A stretch of 64,000 nt of DNA from Acidimicrobiales bacterium (GTDB taxonomy: Bacteria > Actinomycetota > Acidimicrobiia > Acidimicrobiales > Aldehydirespiratoraceae), in NCBI GenBank assembly GCA_029263215.1, contig JAJCXY010000002.1:27459-91458 (forward strand), in the 5' to 3' direction. Shown here one piece after another: positions 35,081 to 44,843 of this stretch. The stretch's first letter is position 1; each line of letters begins with the position of its first letter. Under the pieces are notes generated by a model that made no database searches, was not told where the DNA came from, and was given only the letters and a program-made list of their open reading frames with translations. Both the position numbers and the translations under genes were made by a program.

Positions 35081-37084
35081 TCAGATCAGGAGGGCGTCGG
35101 TGACCACCTCGACAAGGGCGGGACCGTCGTACGCCAGAGCGGCGGCGACAGCCTCATCCAACTTATCGATCGAGGTGACCCGGTATCCGCGCGCTCCACA
35201 GAGCTCTGCGAAAGCGGCGAACTCGGGGTTGCGCAGGGAGGTCTGCCAGACATCAAGATCGGCCGTGCGCTGCTCCTTGGAGATTTTGCCGAGCTCGTTG
35301 TTGTTCAGCACCACATGGGTGATGTTCATCCCATATTTCACCGCGGTGGTGATCTCCATCGCGTATTGACCGAAGCCGGCGTCGCCCGAAATGGACACGA
35401 CCGGACGATTCGCGAATCGAGCCTGGCTCCGGGTGGCGGCCCAGCATCCCATGGCGGCCGGGAAAGCGAACCCGATCGAACCGAGGTAGCCCGACATCAG
35501 CACCGATTGATCGGCCACCTCGAAGTAGCGGCCGAAGGAGTAGGTGTTGTTGCCGACATCGACCGGAATGATCGCGTCGGCCGGGACGCAGCGGCTGAGA
35601 ACATCGAACAGGGCCGCCGCGCTGATGCCTTCGCCTCGGTCGTCCGTTCGGCGGCTCTCCTTCTCCGCCCGCCAGACCTCCCATCGTTGGGAGACCTCGG
35701 CGGCGGCACCGGCGCGCTCGGTGGGGCCACATACATCGGCGAGAGCGACGGCCGCCACCCCCACATGGGCCTGCACCGGCACCGAAACCGGATGGAACCG
35801 ACCGAGGGCCATCGGATCGAAATCGACCTGCACGATCGGTTTGTAGTCGGAGATGCCCGTGTGATTGGCGAATGAGACCCCGAAGGTGATGACGAGATCG
35901 CTCTCGTTCATGAACCAGCTGGCCACCGGCGTACCCGATCGACCCAGCACGCCACAAGCGAGGCGATGGCGATCGGAGATCAACCCCTTGGCCTTGAACG
36001 TGGTGGCCACCGGGGCATCGAGCTTCTCGGCCAGCGCACAGATCTCGTCCATCGAATCGCGGGCGCCATTGCCCACGATGATCAGGGGACGGTCAGAAAC
36101 CGTCATCGCCTCCACCGCAGCGGCCAACGCCTCCGCTGGTGGGGCGATCCCGCGATCGCCGGTGCGCCCCTGTGGTGATCCGGGCTGTGAGCCTTCCGGC
36201 GCGGCCAACTCCTGCACCTCATCGGGAAACACGAGATGGGCCACGTCGCGCTCGATGATCGCTGTCTTGCAGGCGAGCGTCATGAGCTCGGCGTGATCTG
36301 ACCCGGCCTGGACCGTGGCGGTGTAGCGGGCCACATCGGCGAACGCAGCCGACAGGTCGGTGTCCTGGAACGCTCCTCGACCCCTCACCTTCGAGGGCAC
36401 CTGGCCGGAGAGCGCCAGCACCGGAGCACGATCAGTCTTGGCGTCGTAGAGCCCGGTGAGGAGGTTGGTGGACCCGGGCCCGGCAATCCCAAAGCAGGCG
36501 GCCAGCTCACCGGTGAGTTTTCCGTAGGCCGTTGCCGCGAACGATGCAGCACCTTCGTGGCGGATTCCGATGAAGGTGAGGTCGCCACGTTCCTCGGCCA
36601 CCCGCATGGCATCCGCAAATCCGAGATTGGAATGGCCGACCATGCCGAACACGTGGGTGACACCCCAGTTGGTCATGGTCTCCACCATCACGTCGGAGAC
36701 GGTGCGAAGCCGTGGTGCTTCCACCGGGAGCGCCACATAGACGCCGTCATCTCGGACTTCGGTGCGGTAGGCAGCCGGCGCGTCGGAGAACACACCGGGC
36801 GGCTTGCCATTCTTGGGGGAATAGTCGTATCCGTGCCACGGACAGCGCAGCCAACCTCCTTCGATCGAACCCTCACCGAGGGGTCCGCCCTGGTGGGGGC
36901 AGGCGTTACCGAGACAGCCGTATCCGCCATCGGCGGTGTGGCTGACACAGAGACTCTCGTGGCCGATCGTCACCGTGGAGACCCGCCCTTCGGGTAACTC
37001 CTCGAGGTTGATGAGTCGGTGCCACCCGAACTCCTCGGCGGGCAGCGCTGGCTCCTCGGTGGACGGCCGCTCGTTTGGGCTCAT
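35081..37084 (-). CDS. Rieske domain fused to a thiamine-diphosphate-dependent enzyme
   Basis: The protein has 667 residues from MSPNERPSTEEP; the longer frame is inside the upstream gene. Residues 20-120 form a Rieske 2Fe-2S domain with Cys62-His64 (ACPHQGG) and Cys81-His84 (CPWHGYDY). From residue 125 a full acetolactate-synthase/pyruvate-oxidase-type TPP enzyme follows. It shows the catalytic Glu177 in GIRHEGAAS, a middle domain (PLIIVGNGARDS) and the TPP-metal motif GDAGFGQYAMEI ending NNNELGK. The Rieske centre suggests the carbanion intermediate is oxidised, as in oxidases, rather than transferred. The ATG overlaps the Rieske-FMN gene stop by one base. Confidence 0.87.
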   Translation of the reverse strand: MSPNERPSTEEPALPAEEFGWHRLINLEELPEGRVSTVTIGHESLCVSHTADGGYGCLGNACPHQGGPLGEGSIEGGWLRCPWHGYDYSPKNGKPPGVFSDAPAAYRTEVRDDGVYVALPVEAPRLRTVSDVMVETMTNWGVTHVFGMVGHSNLGFADAMRVAEERGDLTFIGIRHEGAASFAATAYGKLTGELAACFGIAGPGSTNLLTGLYDAKTDRAPVLALSGQVPSKVRGRGAFQDTDLSAAFADVARYTATVQAGSDHAELMTLACKTAIIERDVAHLVFPDEVQELAAPEGSQPGSPQGRTGDRGIAPPAEALAAAVEAMTVSDRPLIIVGNGARDSMDEICALAEKLDAPVATTFKAKGLISDRHRLACGVLGRSGTPVASWFMNESDLVITFGVSFANHTGISDYKPIVQVDFDPMALGRFHPVSVPVQAHVGVAAVALADVCGPTERAGAAAEVSQRWEVWRAEKESRRTDDRGEGISAAALFDVLSRCVPADAIIPVDVGNNTYSFGRYFEVADQSVLMSGYLGSIGFAFPAAMGCWAATRSQARFANRPVVSISGDAGFGQYAMEITTAVKYGMNITHVVLNNNELGKISKEQRTADLDVWQTSLRNPEFAAFAELCGARGYRVTSIDKLDEAVAAALAYDGPALVEVVTDALLI

Positions 37085-38694
37085 CAGGGGTTGACTCCTC
37101 CGTAGGCGATGCCCGTGAGGTGGGCCATGTCGCGATCGAATGTGGTGAGATCGTCGGTACAGAACTGGTCGAGGCGGGTATGGCCGCAGGCTCGGGCGAG
37201 CACTCCCATGAGTTCGGTGCTCGCGGCGAAGAAACGCTGGAGGCGATGGGCCGCCTCGTCCACCGGGAGGCGGGCTCTGAGCTCCTCCTTCTGAGTGGCG
37301 ATACCCACCGGGCAGTTGTCGGTGGAACAGGCCCGCATGCCCAGACAACCAATGGCCTGCATGGCGGAGTTGGATACCGCGATGGCGTCGGCACCAAGAG
37401 CGAGAGCCTTGGCGAAGTCGGTGTGGGTGCGAAGGCCTCCGGTGATCACCAGGCTGACGTCGCGGCGGCCCCGAGCATCGAGATGGCGTCGAGCCCGGGC
37501 CAACGCCGGGATCGTCGGCACCGAAATGTGGTCGCGGAACACCACCGGTGCGGCACCGGTGCCACCGCCTCGACCGTCGAGGATGATGTAGTCGACCCCG
37601 ATCCGCAGGGCGGCATCGATATCGTCCTCGATGTGCTGGGCCGACAACTTCACCCCGACGGGCACGCCACCTGACCGCTCACGAACCTCGTCGGCGAAGC
37701 GACGGAAATCGTCCTCACAGTCGAATTCGGCGAACGTCGACGGTGAGATCGCATCGGTGCCGGGCTCGAGTCCGCGCACCTCGGCGATCTTGCCTTTCAC
37801 CTTGATGCCCGGAAGATGGCCACCGGTGCCGGTCTTGGCCCCCTGGCCGAGTTTGAAGTGGAAGGCCTGCACATCGTCGACCTTGTCGATCGACCAGCCG
37901 AACTTCCCACTCGCCAGTTCGTACAGATAGCGGGAGTTCTCGGCGTGTTCCTCGGGCAGCATGCCGCCCTCGCCCGAGCAGATCCCCGTAGCCGCGAGCT
38001 GGGCCCCTCGCGCCAGAGCCACCTTCGCTTCTTCCGAGAGTGCCCCGTAGCTCATATCGCTTACAAACAAAGGTATATCGAGCTGGAGCGGCCTGTCGGC
38101 GTTGGGGCCGATCACGGTGTCGGTGGCCATCGCCACATCGTCGAGTTGGGGTTTGCGAGCGAGTTGAGCGGTGACGATCTGGATGTCGTCCCACCGGGGC
38201 AGCTCCTCACGGGACACGCCCATAGAGGTGACCGGGCCGTGGTGACCCAGATAGTCGAGGCCCTCGTTGGCTAGGCGGCGGATGAGGCCGACGTGGGGTT
38301 CCGCGGCGTCGCCGTGGGGGTCCTGGTAGGCGCCCTGGTAGGCGTCGCGGTTGTAGGGCTGGGGGTGTTCGGTGGCCCAGGCCCTGACCTCGTCGACATC
38401 AATAAGAAGGTCGTCGTCCTCGATCCATGATGAGAACTTGTTGAGCTGCTCAGCGTTGTCGTAGCTGGAAACGCCAGTGCTGAACACATAGTCCCAGCCG
38501 TGAAGCCCACAGATCAGGTTGTCGCCGACAACGTGCCCGTCGGCCATCAGCGCGCCGCGGTGCAAGCAGCGGCCGTAGAGGACCGAGTGATTGTCGTCGA
38601 ACCGGACGACCACGAGATCGACCCCGTCCACCACAACTCCGACCGGGTCGCGGTCGGGGAGTTCGCTCCACGTCGCCAACTTCTTCGCTTGCAT
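37084..38694 (-). CDS. Rieske domain fused to a glutamate-synthase-type FMN/[3Fe-4S] domain
   Basis: The protein has 536 residues from MQAKKLATWSEL. Residues 1-100 are a Rieske domain with Cys43-His45 (CLHRGAL) and Cys62-His65 (CGLHGWDY). Residues 150-536 match the FMN barrel of glutamate synthase (GltS_FMN): DIPLFVSDMSYGALS, GEGGMLPEE, KLGQGAKTGTGGHLPG, DYIILDGRGGGTGAAP and VITGGLRTHTDFAKALALGA. The [3Fe-4S] Cys triplet is in CLGMRACSTDNCPVGIATQ. The glutaminase domain is absent, so it is not a glutamate synthase by itself. It is the first gene of a two-gene operon with the Rieske-TPP enzyme, suggesting a shared electron path. Confidence 0.88.
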   Translation of the reverse strand: MQAKKLATWSELPDRDPVGVVVDGVDLVVVRFDDNHSVLYGRCLHRGALMADGHVVGDNLICGLHGWDYVFSTGVSSYDNAEQLNKFSSWIEDDDLLIDVDEVRAWATEHPQPYNRDAYQGAYQDPHGDAAEPHVGLIRRLANEGLDYLGHHGPVTSMGVSREELPRWDDIQIVTAQLARKPQLDDVAMATDTVIGPNADRPLQLDIPLFVSDMSYGALSEEAKVALARGAQLAATGICSGEGGMLPEEHAENSRYLYELASGKFGWSIDKVDDVQAFHFKLGQGAKTGTGGHLPGIKVKGKIAEVRGLEPGTDAISPSTFAEFDCEDDFRRFADEVRERSGGVPVGVKLSAQHIEDDIDAALRIGVDYIILDGRGGGTGAAPVVFRDHISVPTIPALARARRHLDARGRRDVSLVITGGLRTHTDFAKALALGADAIAVSNSAMQAIGCLGMRACSTDNCPVGIATQKEELRARLPVDEAAHRLQRFFAASTELMGVLARACGHTRLDQFCTDDLTTFDRDMAHLTGIAYGGVNP

Positions 38695-38762
38695 CCTCGA
38701 GACATCCCTTCCGCCGCCTGGTCCGGCCTACTATTCCACGGCTTCGCAACTCAACCCAGCCC

Positions 38763-38791
38763 TTGACGAAACGCTCCTTGGCCCCCATACG
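38763..38791 (+). promoter_or_regulatory. Possible promoter ahead of the antiporter gene
   Basis: TTGACG followed after 17 bases by CATACG lies in the 122-base divergent gap, about 26 bases before the antiporter start. The -35 part is good, the -10 part weak. Confidence 0.25.
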
Positions 38792-38816
38792 TTCCCGTAG
38801 CTGACAGGATCTCATC

Positions 38817-40088
38817 ATGGACACCCTCGATGTGGCGGCGATAGCGGGGTTCCTGCTGGTCTACGGACTGGTCTCACGTCGAGTGGAACGCTCCTATCTC
38901 ACCGGACCGATGGTCTTCGTCGGCTTCGGACTTCTCATCGGTACCGAAGGTCTCGCAGTGGTGGACGTGCCCCTCGACAACACCGGCGTGGAGGTATTGG
39001 CGGAGGCGACGCTGGGGCTGCTGCTGTTCAGCGATGCGGTGAGAATCGACGTGATGCGGCTGCGCCGCGAGTATGCGCTTCCTCTACGGATGTTGGCACT
39101 CGGGCTCCCCTTGGCGATCGGGTTCGGCACCGCGTTCGCCGCTCTTCTGCTCGACGTCCCCCTCGCCGTGGCGGCGCTCATCGGCGCCATACTCGCCCCC
39201 ACCGACGCGGCACTCGGCCAGGCGGTGGTCACCAACCAGGCGATCCCGGTGCGGGTCCGCCAGTCACTCAACGTGGAGAGCGGCCTCAACGACGGTCTGG
39301 CCCTCCCCGCGGTGACCCTGTTCATCGCGCTCGCGGCCAGCGAAGAGGACTTCGGCAGCGCGAGCTCATGGGTGGCTTTCGCAGCCGAACAGGTGGGCTA
39401 CGGCATCCTCGTCGGTGCCGGCGTGGGCTGGGTCGGCGGATGGCTGATCGGGTGGGCGTCCGATCGCGACTGGATGTCTGGTGTCTACCGACAAATCGCG
39501 GTTCTGGCCCTGGCGGTGCTGGCCTTCACACTTGCAGTCGAGGTCGGCGGTAACGGTTTCATCTCCACCTTCACCGCCGGACTCGCGGTCGGACTGGTGG
39601 CCCGCAACGCGTGCAGCCACATCGAGGAATTCACCGAGGACATCGCCCAACTGCTCGCCACCATCTCGTTCGTGGTGTTCGGGGCGATCATCGTGGGGCC
39701 CGCACTGGGCGAGCTCGACTGGCGAGTGGCGCTCTACGCCGTCGGCAGCCTCATTCTCGTTCGCCCGGCGGCGATCGGGATCTCGATGATCGGTGCCGGT
39801 TTGAAGCTGCCCACGATCGCCTTTTTCGGTTGGTTCGGACCACGGGGCCTGGCATCGATCCTCTTCGGATTGTCGGCAGTGGAACACGCCCACGATGTCG
39901 ATCTCGGCCCAGTGTTCGTGGCGATGTCTTGGACGGTGATGCTCTCGATCGTCGCTCATGGTGCCACTGCCACTAATGGAGCCGCGCGCTACGGCCGATG
40001 GTGGAGCGAGATGTCAGCAGACGCCCCCACCGAAGCAGGGTTGATGGCCGAACAACGAGGCCGCGGCATCCGCCGCCGCAAGTCATGA
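38817..40088 (+). CDS. CPA1-family cation/proton antiporter
   Basis: The protein has 423 residues with about 11-12 membrane segments and a short basic C-terminal tail. The NhaP/CPA1 hallmark is present as ILAPTDAALGQAVVTN and VRQSLNVESGLNDGLALP, holding the paired ion-binding Asp residues and the following Glu-Ser-Gly-Leu-Asn-Asp loop. FFGWFGPRGLASILFG carries the conserved Arg near the end. Such carriers exchange Na+ or K+ for H+ across the cytoplasmic membrane. An AGGAT ribosome site precedes the ATG. The stop overlaps the L-2-hydroxyglutarate oxidase start (ATGA). Confidence 0.92.
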   Translation: MDTLDVAAIAGFLLVYGLVSRRVERSYLTGPMVFVGFGLLIGTEGLAVVDVPLDNTGVEVLAEATLGLLLFSDAVRIDVMRLRREYALPLRMLALGLPLAIGFGTAFAALLLDVPLAVAALIGAILAPTDAALGQAVVTNQAIPVRVRQSLNVESGLNDGLALPAVTLFIALAASEEDFGSASSWVAFAAEQVGYGILVGAGVGWVGGWLIGWASDRDWMSGVYRQIAVLALAVLAFTLAVEVGGNGFISTFTAGLAVGLVARNACSHIEEFTEDIAQLLATISFVVFGAIIVGPALGELDWRVALYAVGSLILVRPAAIGISMIGAGLKLPTIAFFGWFGPRGLASILFGLSAVEHAHDVDLGPVFVAMSWTVMLSIVAHGATATNGAARYGRWWSEMSADAPTEAGLMAEQRGRGIRRRKS

Positions 40089-41296
40089 CCACCACCCGCC
40101 AGGCCGACGTCGCGGTGGTCGGAGCCGGAATCGTGGGACTCGCCACTGCCCGGGCCCTGCTCGATCGCGATCCCCAGCGGCGGATCGTGATCATCGACAA
40201 GGAGTCCGACGTCGCCCATCACCAGACCGGGCGAAACTCAGGCGTCATCCATTCCGGGATCTACTACAAACCCGATTCGGGAAAGACGGCGATGGTAGCC
40301 GCCGGACGCCACAGCCTGCTCGAGTTCCTCGACGAGCAGGGGCTCGCCTACGAGATGTGCGGCAAGGTGGTGGTGGCGGTCGACGACGCCGAGATCCCCA
40401 GGCTCGACGCGCTCGAAGTTCGGGCCGCGGAAAACAATGTGCCCACCGAGCGGCTCGATCGTTCGGGCCTTCGCGAACGAGAGCCTCACATCGAAGGCGT
40501 TGCTGCCCTTGTCGTACCGAGCGCTGGCATCGTCGACTACGGAGAGGTGAGTAGGGCGCTACGGTCCGATCTCACCACTCGAGGGGTCGAGTTCCGGCTC
40601 GGCATCACCGTCACCGGCGCCAGCGTCACCGCCGACACGGTCACCCTGCGCACCGACGGAGACCAGCTCACCGCCGGCTCACTGGTGAACTGTGCGGGCC
40701 TGCAATGCGACCGCGTTGCGGTTTCTGCCGGCGCCGACACCAGGGGTGTGCGGATCATGCCCTTCAGAGGGGAGTACTACGAGCTCACACCATCGGCGAG
40801 GTCGTTGGTCAACCACCTCGTGTATCCCCTGCCCGATCCCGACTTTCCCTTCCTCGGTGTTCATCTCACCCGCATGATCGACGGATCCATCCATGCCGGG
40901 CCCAACGCCGTACCCGCGCTCAAACGCGAGGGTTACCGCTGGCGCGACGTGTCGGCGCGAGACACCGCGGAGATCGCCTTCGCTCGTCGCACCTGGATCC
41001 TGGCCCGGAGGTACTGGCGCAAGGAGGTCGGCGAGATCAAGCGGTCGCTGAGCCGCCGGGCGTTCCTCCATGCCCTGCAGCGCCTCTGCCCCGAGCTCAC
41101 TCTCGACGATCTCGAACCTTCCGGAGCTGGAGTGAGGGCCCAGGCCATCGAACGCGATGGCACCCTGCTCGACGACTTCTCCTTCACCGAGAGCCGACGT
41201 GCGGTGCATGTGATGAACGCGCCGTCGCCGGCCGCCACCGCCTGCTTCGCCATCGGCGCGAGTATCGCCGATCGTCACGACCGCCTATTGGTCTGA
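40085..41296 (+). CDS. lhgO: L-2-hydroxyglutarate oxidase/dehydrogenase
   Basis: The protein has 403 residues from an ATG overlapping the antiporter stop by 4 bases. The FAD-binding dinucleotide motif VVGAGIVGLATARALLDRDP is followed by the family signature HHQTGRNSGVIHSGIYY and LAYEMCGKVVVAVDD. GSLVNCAGLQCDRVA, IMPFRGEYYEL and IHAGPNAVPALKREGY are as in LhgO. The enzyme oxidises L-2-hydroxyglutarate to 2-oxoglutarate, a repair step for a side product, and feeds electrons to the respiratory chain. Coupling to an antiporter gene has no obvious metabolic meaning. Its end overlaps the opposite cyclase gene by 12 bases. Confidence 0.93.
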   Translation: MTTTRQADVAVVGAGIVGLATARALLDRDPQRRIVIIDKESDVAHHQTGRNSGVIHSGIYYKPDSGKTAMVAAGRHSLLEFLDEQGLAYEMCGKVVVAVDDAEIPRLDALEVRAAENNVPTERLDRSGLREREPHIEGVAALVVPSAGIVDYGEVSRALRSDLTTRGVEFRLGITVTGASVTADTVTLRTDGDQLTAGSLVNCAGLQCDRVAVSAGADTRGVRIMPFRGEYYELTPSARSLVNHLVYPLPDPDFPFLGVHLTRMIDGSIHAGPNAVPALKREGYRWRDVSARDTAEIAFARRTWILARRYWRKEVGEIKRSLSRRAFLHALQRLCPELTLDDLEPSGAGVRAQAIERDGTLLDDFSFTESRRAVHVMNAPSPAATACFAIGASIADRHDRLLV

Positions 41297-44200
41297 CCCG
41301 AAGGCGGTGCGCCATCCCTGCCCGTCGAGTCCGAGATCGGCAAAGGAAGCCCCCGCCCTGGTGGCTGCCTCGGCGGCATCGGTCGCACCGGTGGACTCCA
41401 GGCAGACTGCGGCGGCCATGTGAACTATGGCCGGGTGGAGATTGTCTCCTCTCGCGGGGATCGCCTCGGCCGCTCTGTGCAGCGCCACCCGGGCCCCGGC
41501 CTCATCGCCGCCCCGAGCAGCCGAAACGGCCACTGCGCAACGAACCAGAACCTTGTCGGCGTAGGTGGATCGCACCGCACCCTCCACGGCGTCGACCCAC
41601 GGTGCGATGTCCTTGCCCAGGGAGGTGGCGGTGAGGGCCATGACCGCCCATCCCCACGTGGATCCCCGGTGCTCTCCGGGCGCCGGCAGAGCGTCGAGCA
41701 GGCCGTAGGCGGTCTCGGGATCGCCCAGCTGTAGCTGGGTGAGAGCCACCGCGACGGTGCGTTCGGCCTCGCCGATCACATCGGGATCATGGTCGACCAG
41801 GCCACCGAAGTTGGCCTGGGCCCGCTCGGTGTCGCCGACGGTTGCAGCCGCGGCAGCTATGGACGTGTGGACCAGTTGCTCGTGGTGCCCACCGAAGTTG
41901 GCCCGAGCCGATTCCTCCATCAGGGCGAACCCGTCATCGACCATCCCTTTGCGCACCAGGGCGCGGCCTTTCACCACACTGGCCTGGCTCGCTCCTGTGC
42001 GGTCGGAGTCGTCGGGAAAGATCGAAAAGGCCGTGGTGGCATGCGCGATGGCATCATCGATTCGACCGGTCCAAAGCGCCGAGGTGGCCAGGGCCACATG
42101 CATCATGCCCTGTCCCCACGTGTCGCCTGCTTCGACGGCGTCCTCGAGTGTGCGGTGGGCAAGCTCGTCGGCTTCCGCGAACCGTCCGTCGTAAATCCGT
42201 ACGTAGGCGAGCAGGCCCGACGACCATGCCTGGCCGGCCCGGTCGCCCGTCTCACCGAATGCCTCCGACGCCGCATGGAGGCGAACCTCGGCGTCGGCCA
42301 TCCGTCCTTCGATGAATGCGATCCAGGCGAGACTCTGGCGAGCCCATGCCGTGCCGCCGACGTCTTCGGCCTGCTCATAGGCGGCCAGGGAGTCGCTGAT
42401 CGACCTCTCGGCATCGCGATGGTTTCCGCTGAACAGCTGGATCATCCCGATCCGGCGATAGCTCGCGGCGATGAGGGTTTCGTCGTCGAGACGGCGGGCC
42501 AGCTCGAAAGCGGAGCGGGCATGGATCATCGCCGCTTCGTGATCGTCTGACCACTGGGCCAGTTCGCTGGCCACCAGTTCCCACCTGATGCGCTGGGCGT
42601 TGTCGGCACCGCTCTCCACCAGGGGCTGGGCCTCGGCGATGTCGGCGGTGGCCTTGGGTAGATCAAGTCCCCTCACCGCGATTGCGGCTCGGTCGAGGAG
42701 CAGATCGACCCTTCGGGGATCACCCTCTGGGAGCAGATCGAGAGCCACTGCGAACAGCGACTCGCTGTGTTCGATCGAAGCGGGGCTCGACGAGTCACGC
42801 GCCGCCTCGACGGTCCAGTCGACGGCGCGGCTCACCAGATCGATGTCGAGATCCTCGATGCCTCCGAGATCGTCGGCGAGCCTCGCTGCCCTCCGGTAGT
42901 GGTAGGCGATCGCCTCAGTGGCGCCGCTGTGGGGGTGAGCTTCGATCCAGGTGGCGATTCCGGCATGGCGCCAGGCCCGGTCGGTCTTGGTGAGCCGGTC
43001 GTAGACCACCTCGCGCACGAGGTTTGATCGGAACTCCCACACCGAGCCGGTGATCTCCAGCAGATCAGCCCGCTCGAGAACCCACAGAGCAGCGTCCAGA
43101 TCGGAGTCGGCGCGCGTGAAGTCGCCCATCGTGCGCAGGGCCTTCACCTCGCCGCGAACGCCGAGCACCGCTGCGTCGCCGATGACGGCTCGAGCGGCCT
43201 CGTCGAGGACGTCGAGTCGTGCCCCTATGACGCTGCGTACGTTGGCCGGCAATTGGTCGATGGCGGCCCCATCGGCGGAGCCCACGGCCCGTGTCATCTC
43301 CTCGAGAAACAGAGGATTCCCGCCGGCTCGATCGACGAGCTCAGCGCGATCGGCGGGTGCGAGCTCGGGCGCCAGTGCAGCCGCCAGGCGGCGCATCGCA
43401 TCGCGACCGAGTGGATCGAGGCTCAGCGCAACGGAGTTGAAGCGACCGGGGCGCGGCGACCATCGATCGAACAGGACCTGGGTACCGGTGCCCAGCACCA
43501 CGAGCGGGCTTCGGCTCAGTCGGTCGAGAAGGTCGTCGAGGAGGCGGAGCACGGCCTCGTCGGCCCATTGGAGATCGTTGAGCCAGAGCATCACCGGCTT
43601 CTTGGCGGCCAAGCGGCCGAGCACTATGCGAATCGATCTCATCGTCTCCGCGGTGGCCCTTTCGGCATCGAGTTGGCCGAGGGTCGAGTCGTGGCCCAGG
43701 AGATGGGCAAGTCCTTCGACGATCCTCTCGACATCGCTGTCGTCGGCGTCGTCGCCGAGAAGTCGGGTTACCACGTCGCGACAGATCTCGCGCTCGGTGC
43801 CGAGTTCGGCGTTGGGTGCAAGCCCGATGGCGTTCGACATCGCCTCGGCGATCGGCCACCAGATGTTGGCCTCGCCGTAGGGCAGACAGCGGCCATTGAG
43901 AATCACTGCGTCGTGGTCGAAGCGGGCAAGGTCGGCCAGTTCGCCGGCCAGCCGGGATTTGCCCACTCCCGCCTCCCCCGCGAGGGCTATCAGCTGGGCC
44001 CGGCGGCGTCCGAAGGAGGCGGAGATCGTCTCGCGAAGCACTCCGAGCTCGGCATCGCGGCCTACGAGTGGGGCGTCGGCGCGCTTGCGGCGTTCGCCGG
44101 GGCGTCCGTAGGGCTCGAGTGCCCGGTAGGCCGCCACCGGTTCCTCCCGGCCACGCGCATGGAGCTGACCGAGGGAGCGATAGCGGATCACTTCAGCGGT

Positions 44201-44740
44201 GGCTTCACGGGTGACGGGGCCCACCACCACCGCTCCCGGCTCGGCGGTGGTCTGCAGGCGCGACGCGGTGTTGACCACGTCGCCCATCGCGGTGTAGTCG
44301 TCGCCCGCGGCGATCGCACCGACGAGTACCTCTCCGGTATTGATCCCGATTCGGAGCCGAATTCCCATGCCGGTGTCGTCGTCGTAACGATTGACCGATT
44401 CCTGCATCCGCAAGGCGGCGCGCACCGCTCGTTCGGCGTCGTCCTCGTGAGCTATCGGCGCACCGAACAGGGCGACGATCGCATCACCGATCACCTTGTC
44501 GACGCGTCCGCCGAATGAGGTGATGTCGTCGGCCAGCATGGCGAAGCAGCGATTGACGAGGTTCTTCACCTGCTCGGGGTCACGGTCTTCAGAAAGCCCG
44601 GTGAAGCCGACGATGTCGGCGAACAAGACGGTGACGACGCGGCGTTCGTCGGCCCGCCGGGCGATCTCGTGCCCACATGTGCTGCAGAAGCGAGCGTCGT
44701 CGGCGACAGTCGCCTGACAGGAGGGGCATACCACCGTCAC
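41285..44740 (-). CDS. Zinc-ribbon/class III adenylyl cyclase/AAA-STAND/TPR regulator
   Basis: The protein has 1151 residues from a GTG (VTVVCPSCQATV); the longer frame adds no similarity. An N-terminal zinc ribbon (CPSC and CSTCG) is followed by a class III cyclase domain (VTVLFADIVGFTGLSE, KVIGDAIVALFGAP, GINTGEVLVGAIAAGDDYTA, GDVVNTASRL) with both metal Asp residues present. An AAA/STAND ATPase comes next (VGRDAELGVL, LAGEAGVGKSRLAG, VMLWLNDLQWADEA). About 550 residues of TPR-like helices finish the protein. This layout is typical of large actinobacterial cyclase-ATPase regulators thought to sense unknown signals and make cAMP. Confidence 0.92.
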   Translation of the reverse strand: MTVVCPSCQATVADDARFCSTCGHEIARRADERRVVTVLFADIVGFTGLSEDRDPEQVKNLVNRCFAMLADDITSFGGRVDKVIGDAIVALFGAPIAHEDDAERAVRAALRMQESVNRYDDDTGMGIRLRIGINTGEVLVGAIAAGDDYTAMGDVVNTASRLQTTAEPGAVVVGPVTREATAEVIRYRSLGQLHARGREEPVAAYRALEPYGRPGERRKRADAPLVGRDAELGVLRETISASFGRRRAQLIALAGEAGVGKSRLAGELADLARFDHDAVILNGRCLPYGEANIWWPIAEAMSNAIGLAPNAELGTEREICRDVVTRLLGDDADDSDVERIVEGLAHLLGHDSTLGQLDAERATAETMRSIRIVLGRLAAKKPVMLWLNDLQWADEAVLRLLDDLLDRLSRSPLVVLGTGTQVLFDRWSPRPGRFNSVALSLDPLGRDAMRRLAAALAPELAPADRAELVDRAGGNPLFLEEMTRAVGSADGAAIDQLPANVRSVIGARLDVLDEAARAVIGDAAVLGVRGEVKALRTMGDFTRADSDLDAALWVLERADLLEITGSVWEFRSNLVREVVYDRLTKTDRAWRHAGIATWIEAHPHSGATEAIAYHYRRAARLADDLGGIEDLDIDLVSRAVDWTVEAARDSSSPASIEHSESLFAVALDLLPEGDPRRVDLLLDRAAIAVRGLDLPKATADIAEAQPLVESGADNAQRIRWELVASELAQWSDDHEAAMIHARSAFELARRLDDETLIAASYRRIGMIQLFSGNHRDAERSISDSLAAYEQAEDVGGTAWARQSLAWIAFIEGRMADAEVRLHAASEAFGETGDRAGQAWSSGLLAYVRIYDGRFAEADELAHRTLEDAVEAGDTWGQGMMHVALATSALWTGRIDDAIAHATTAFSIFPDDSDRTGASQASVVKGRALVRKGMVDDGFALMEESARANFGGHHEQLVHTSIAAAAATVGDTERAQANFGGLVDHDPDVIGEAERTVAVALTQLQLGDPETAYGLLDALPAPGEHRGSTWGWAVMALTATSLGKDIAPWVDAVEGAVRSTYADKVLVRCAVAVSAARGGDEAGARVALHRAAEAIPARGDNLHPAIVHMAAAVCLESTGATDAAEAATRAGASFADLGLDGQGWRTAFGSDQ

Positions 44741-44843
44741 AGCGTACGCCCCGACCACCTCGGCCGCCCTCGTTCTCAAGGAGGACGCCCGTTCACCACG
44801 CCGGATGATGCGACAGGGGGCCGACAATCCCTACGGTGGAGCC

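Noticed and set aside
37084..38694. Glutamate synthase large subunit (gltB)
   Set aside because: The glutaminase domain is missing and a Rieske domain is present instead.
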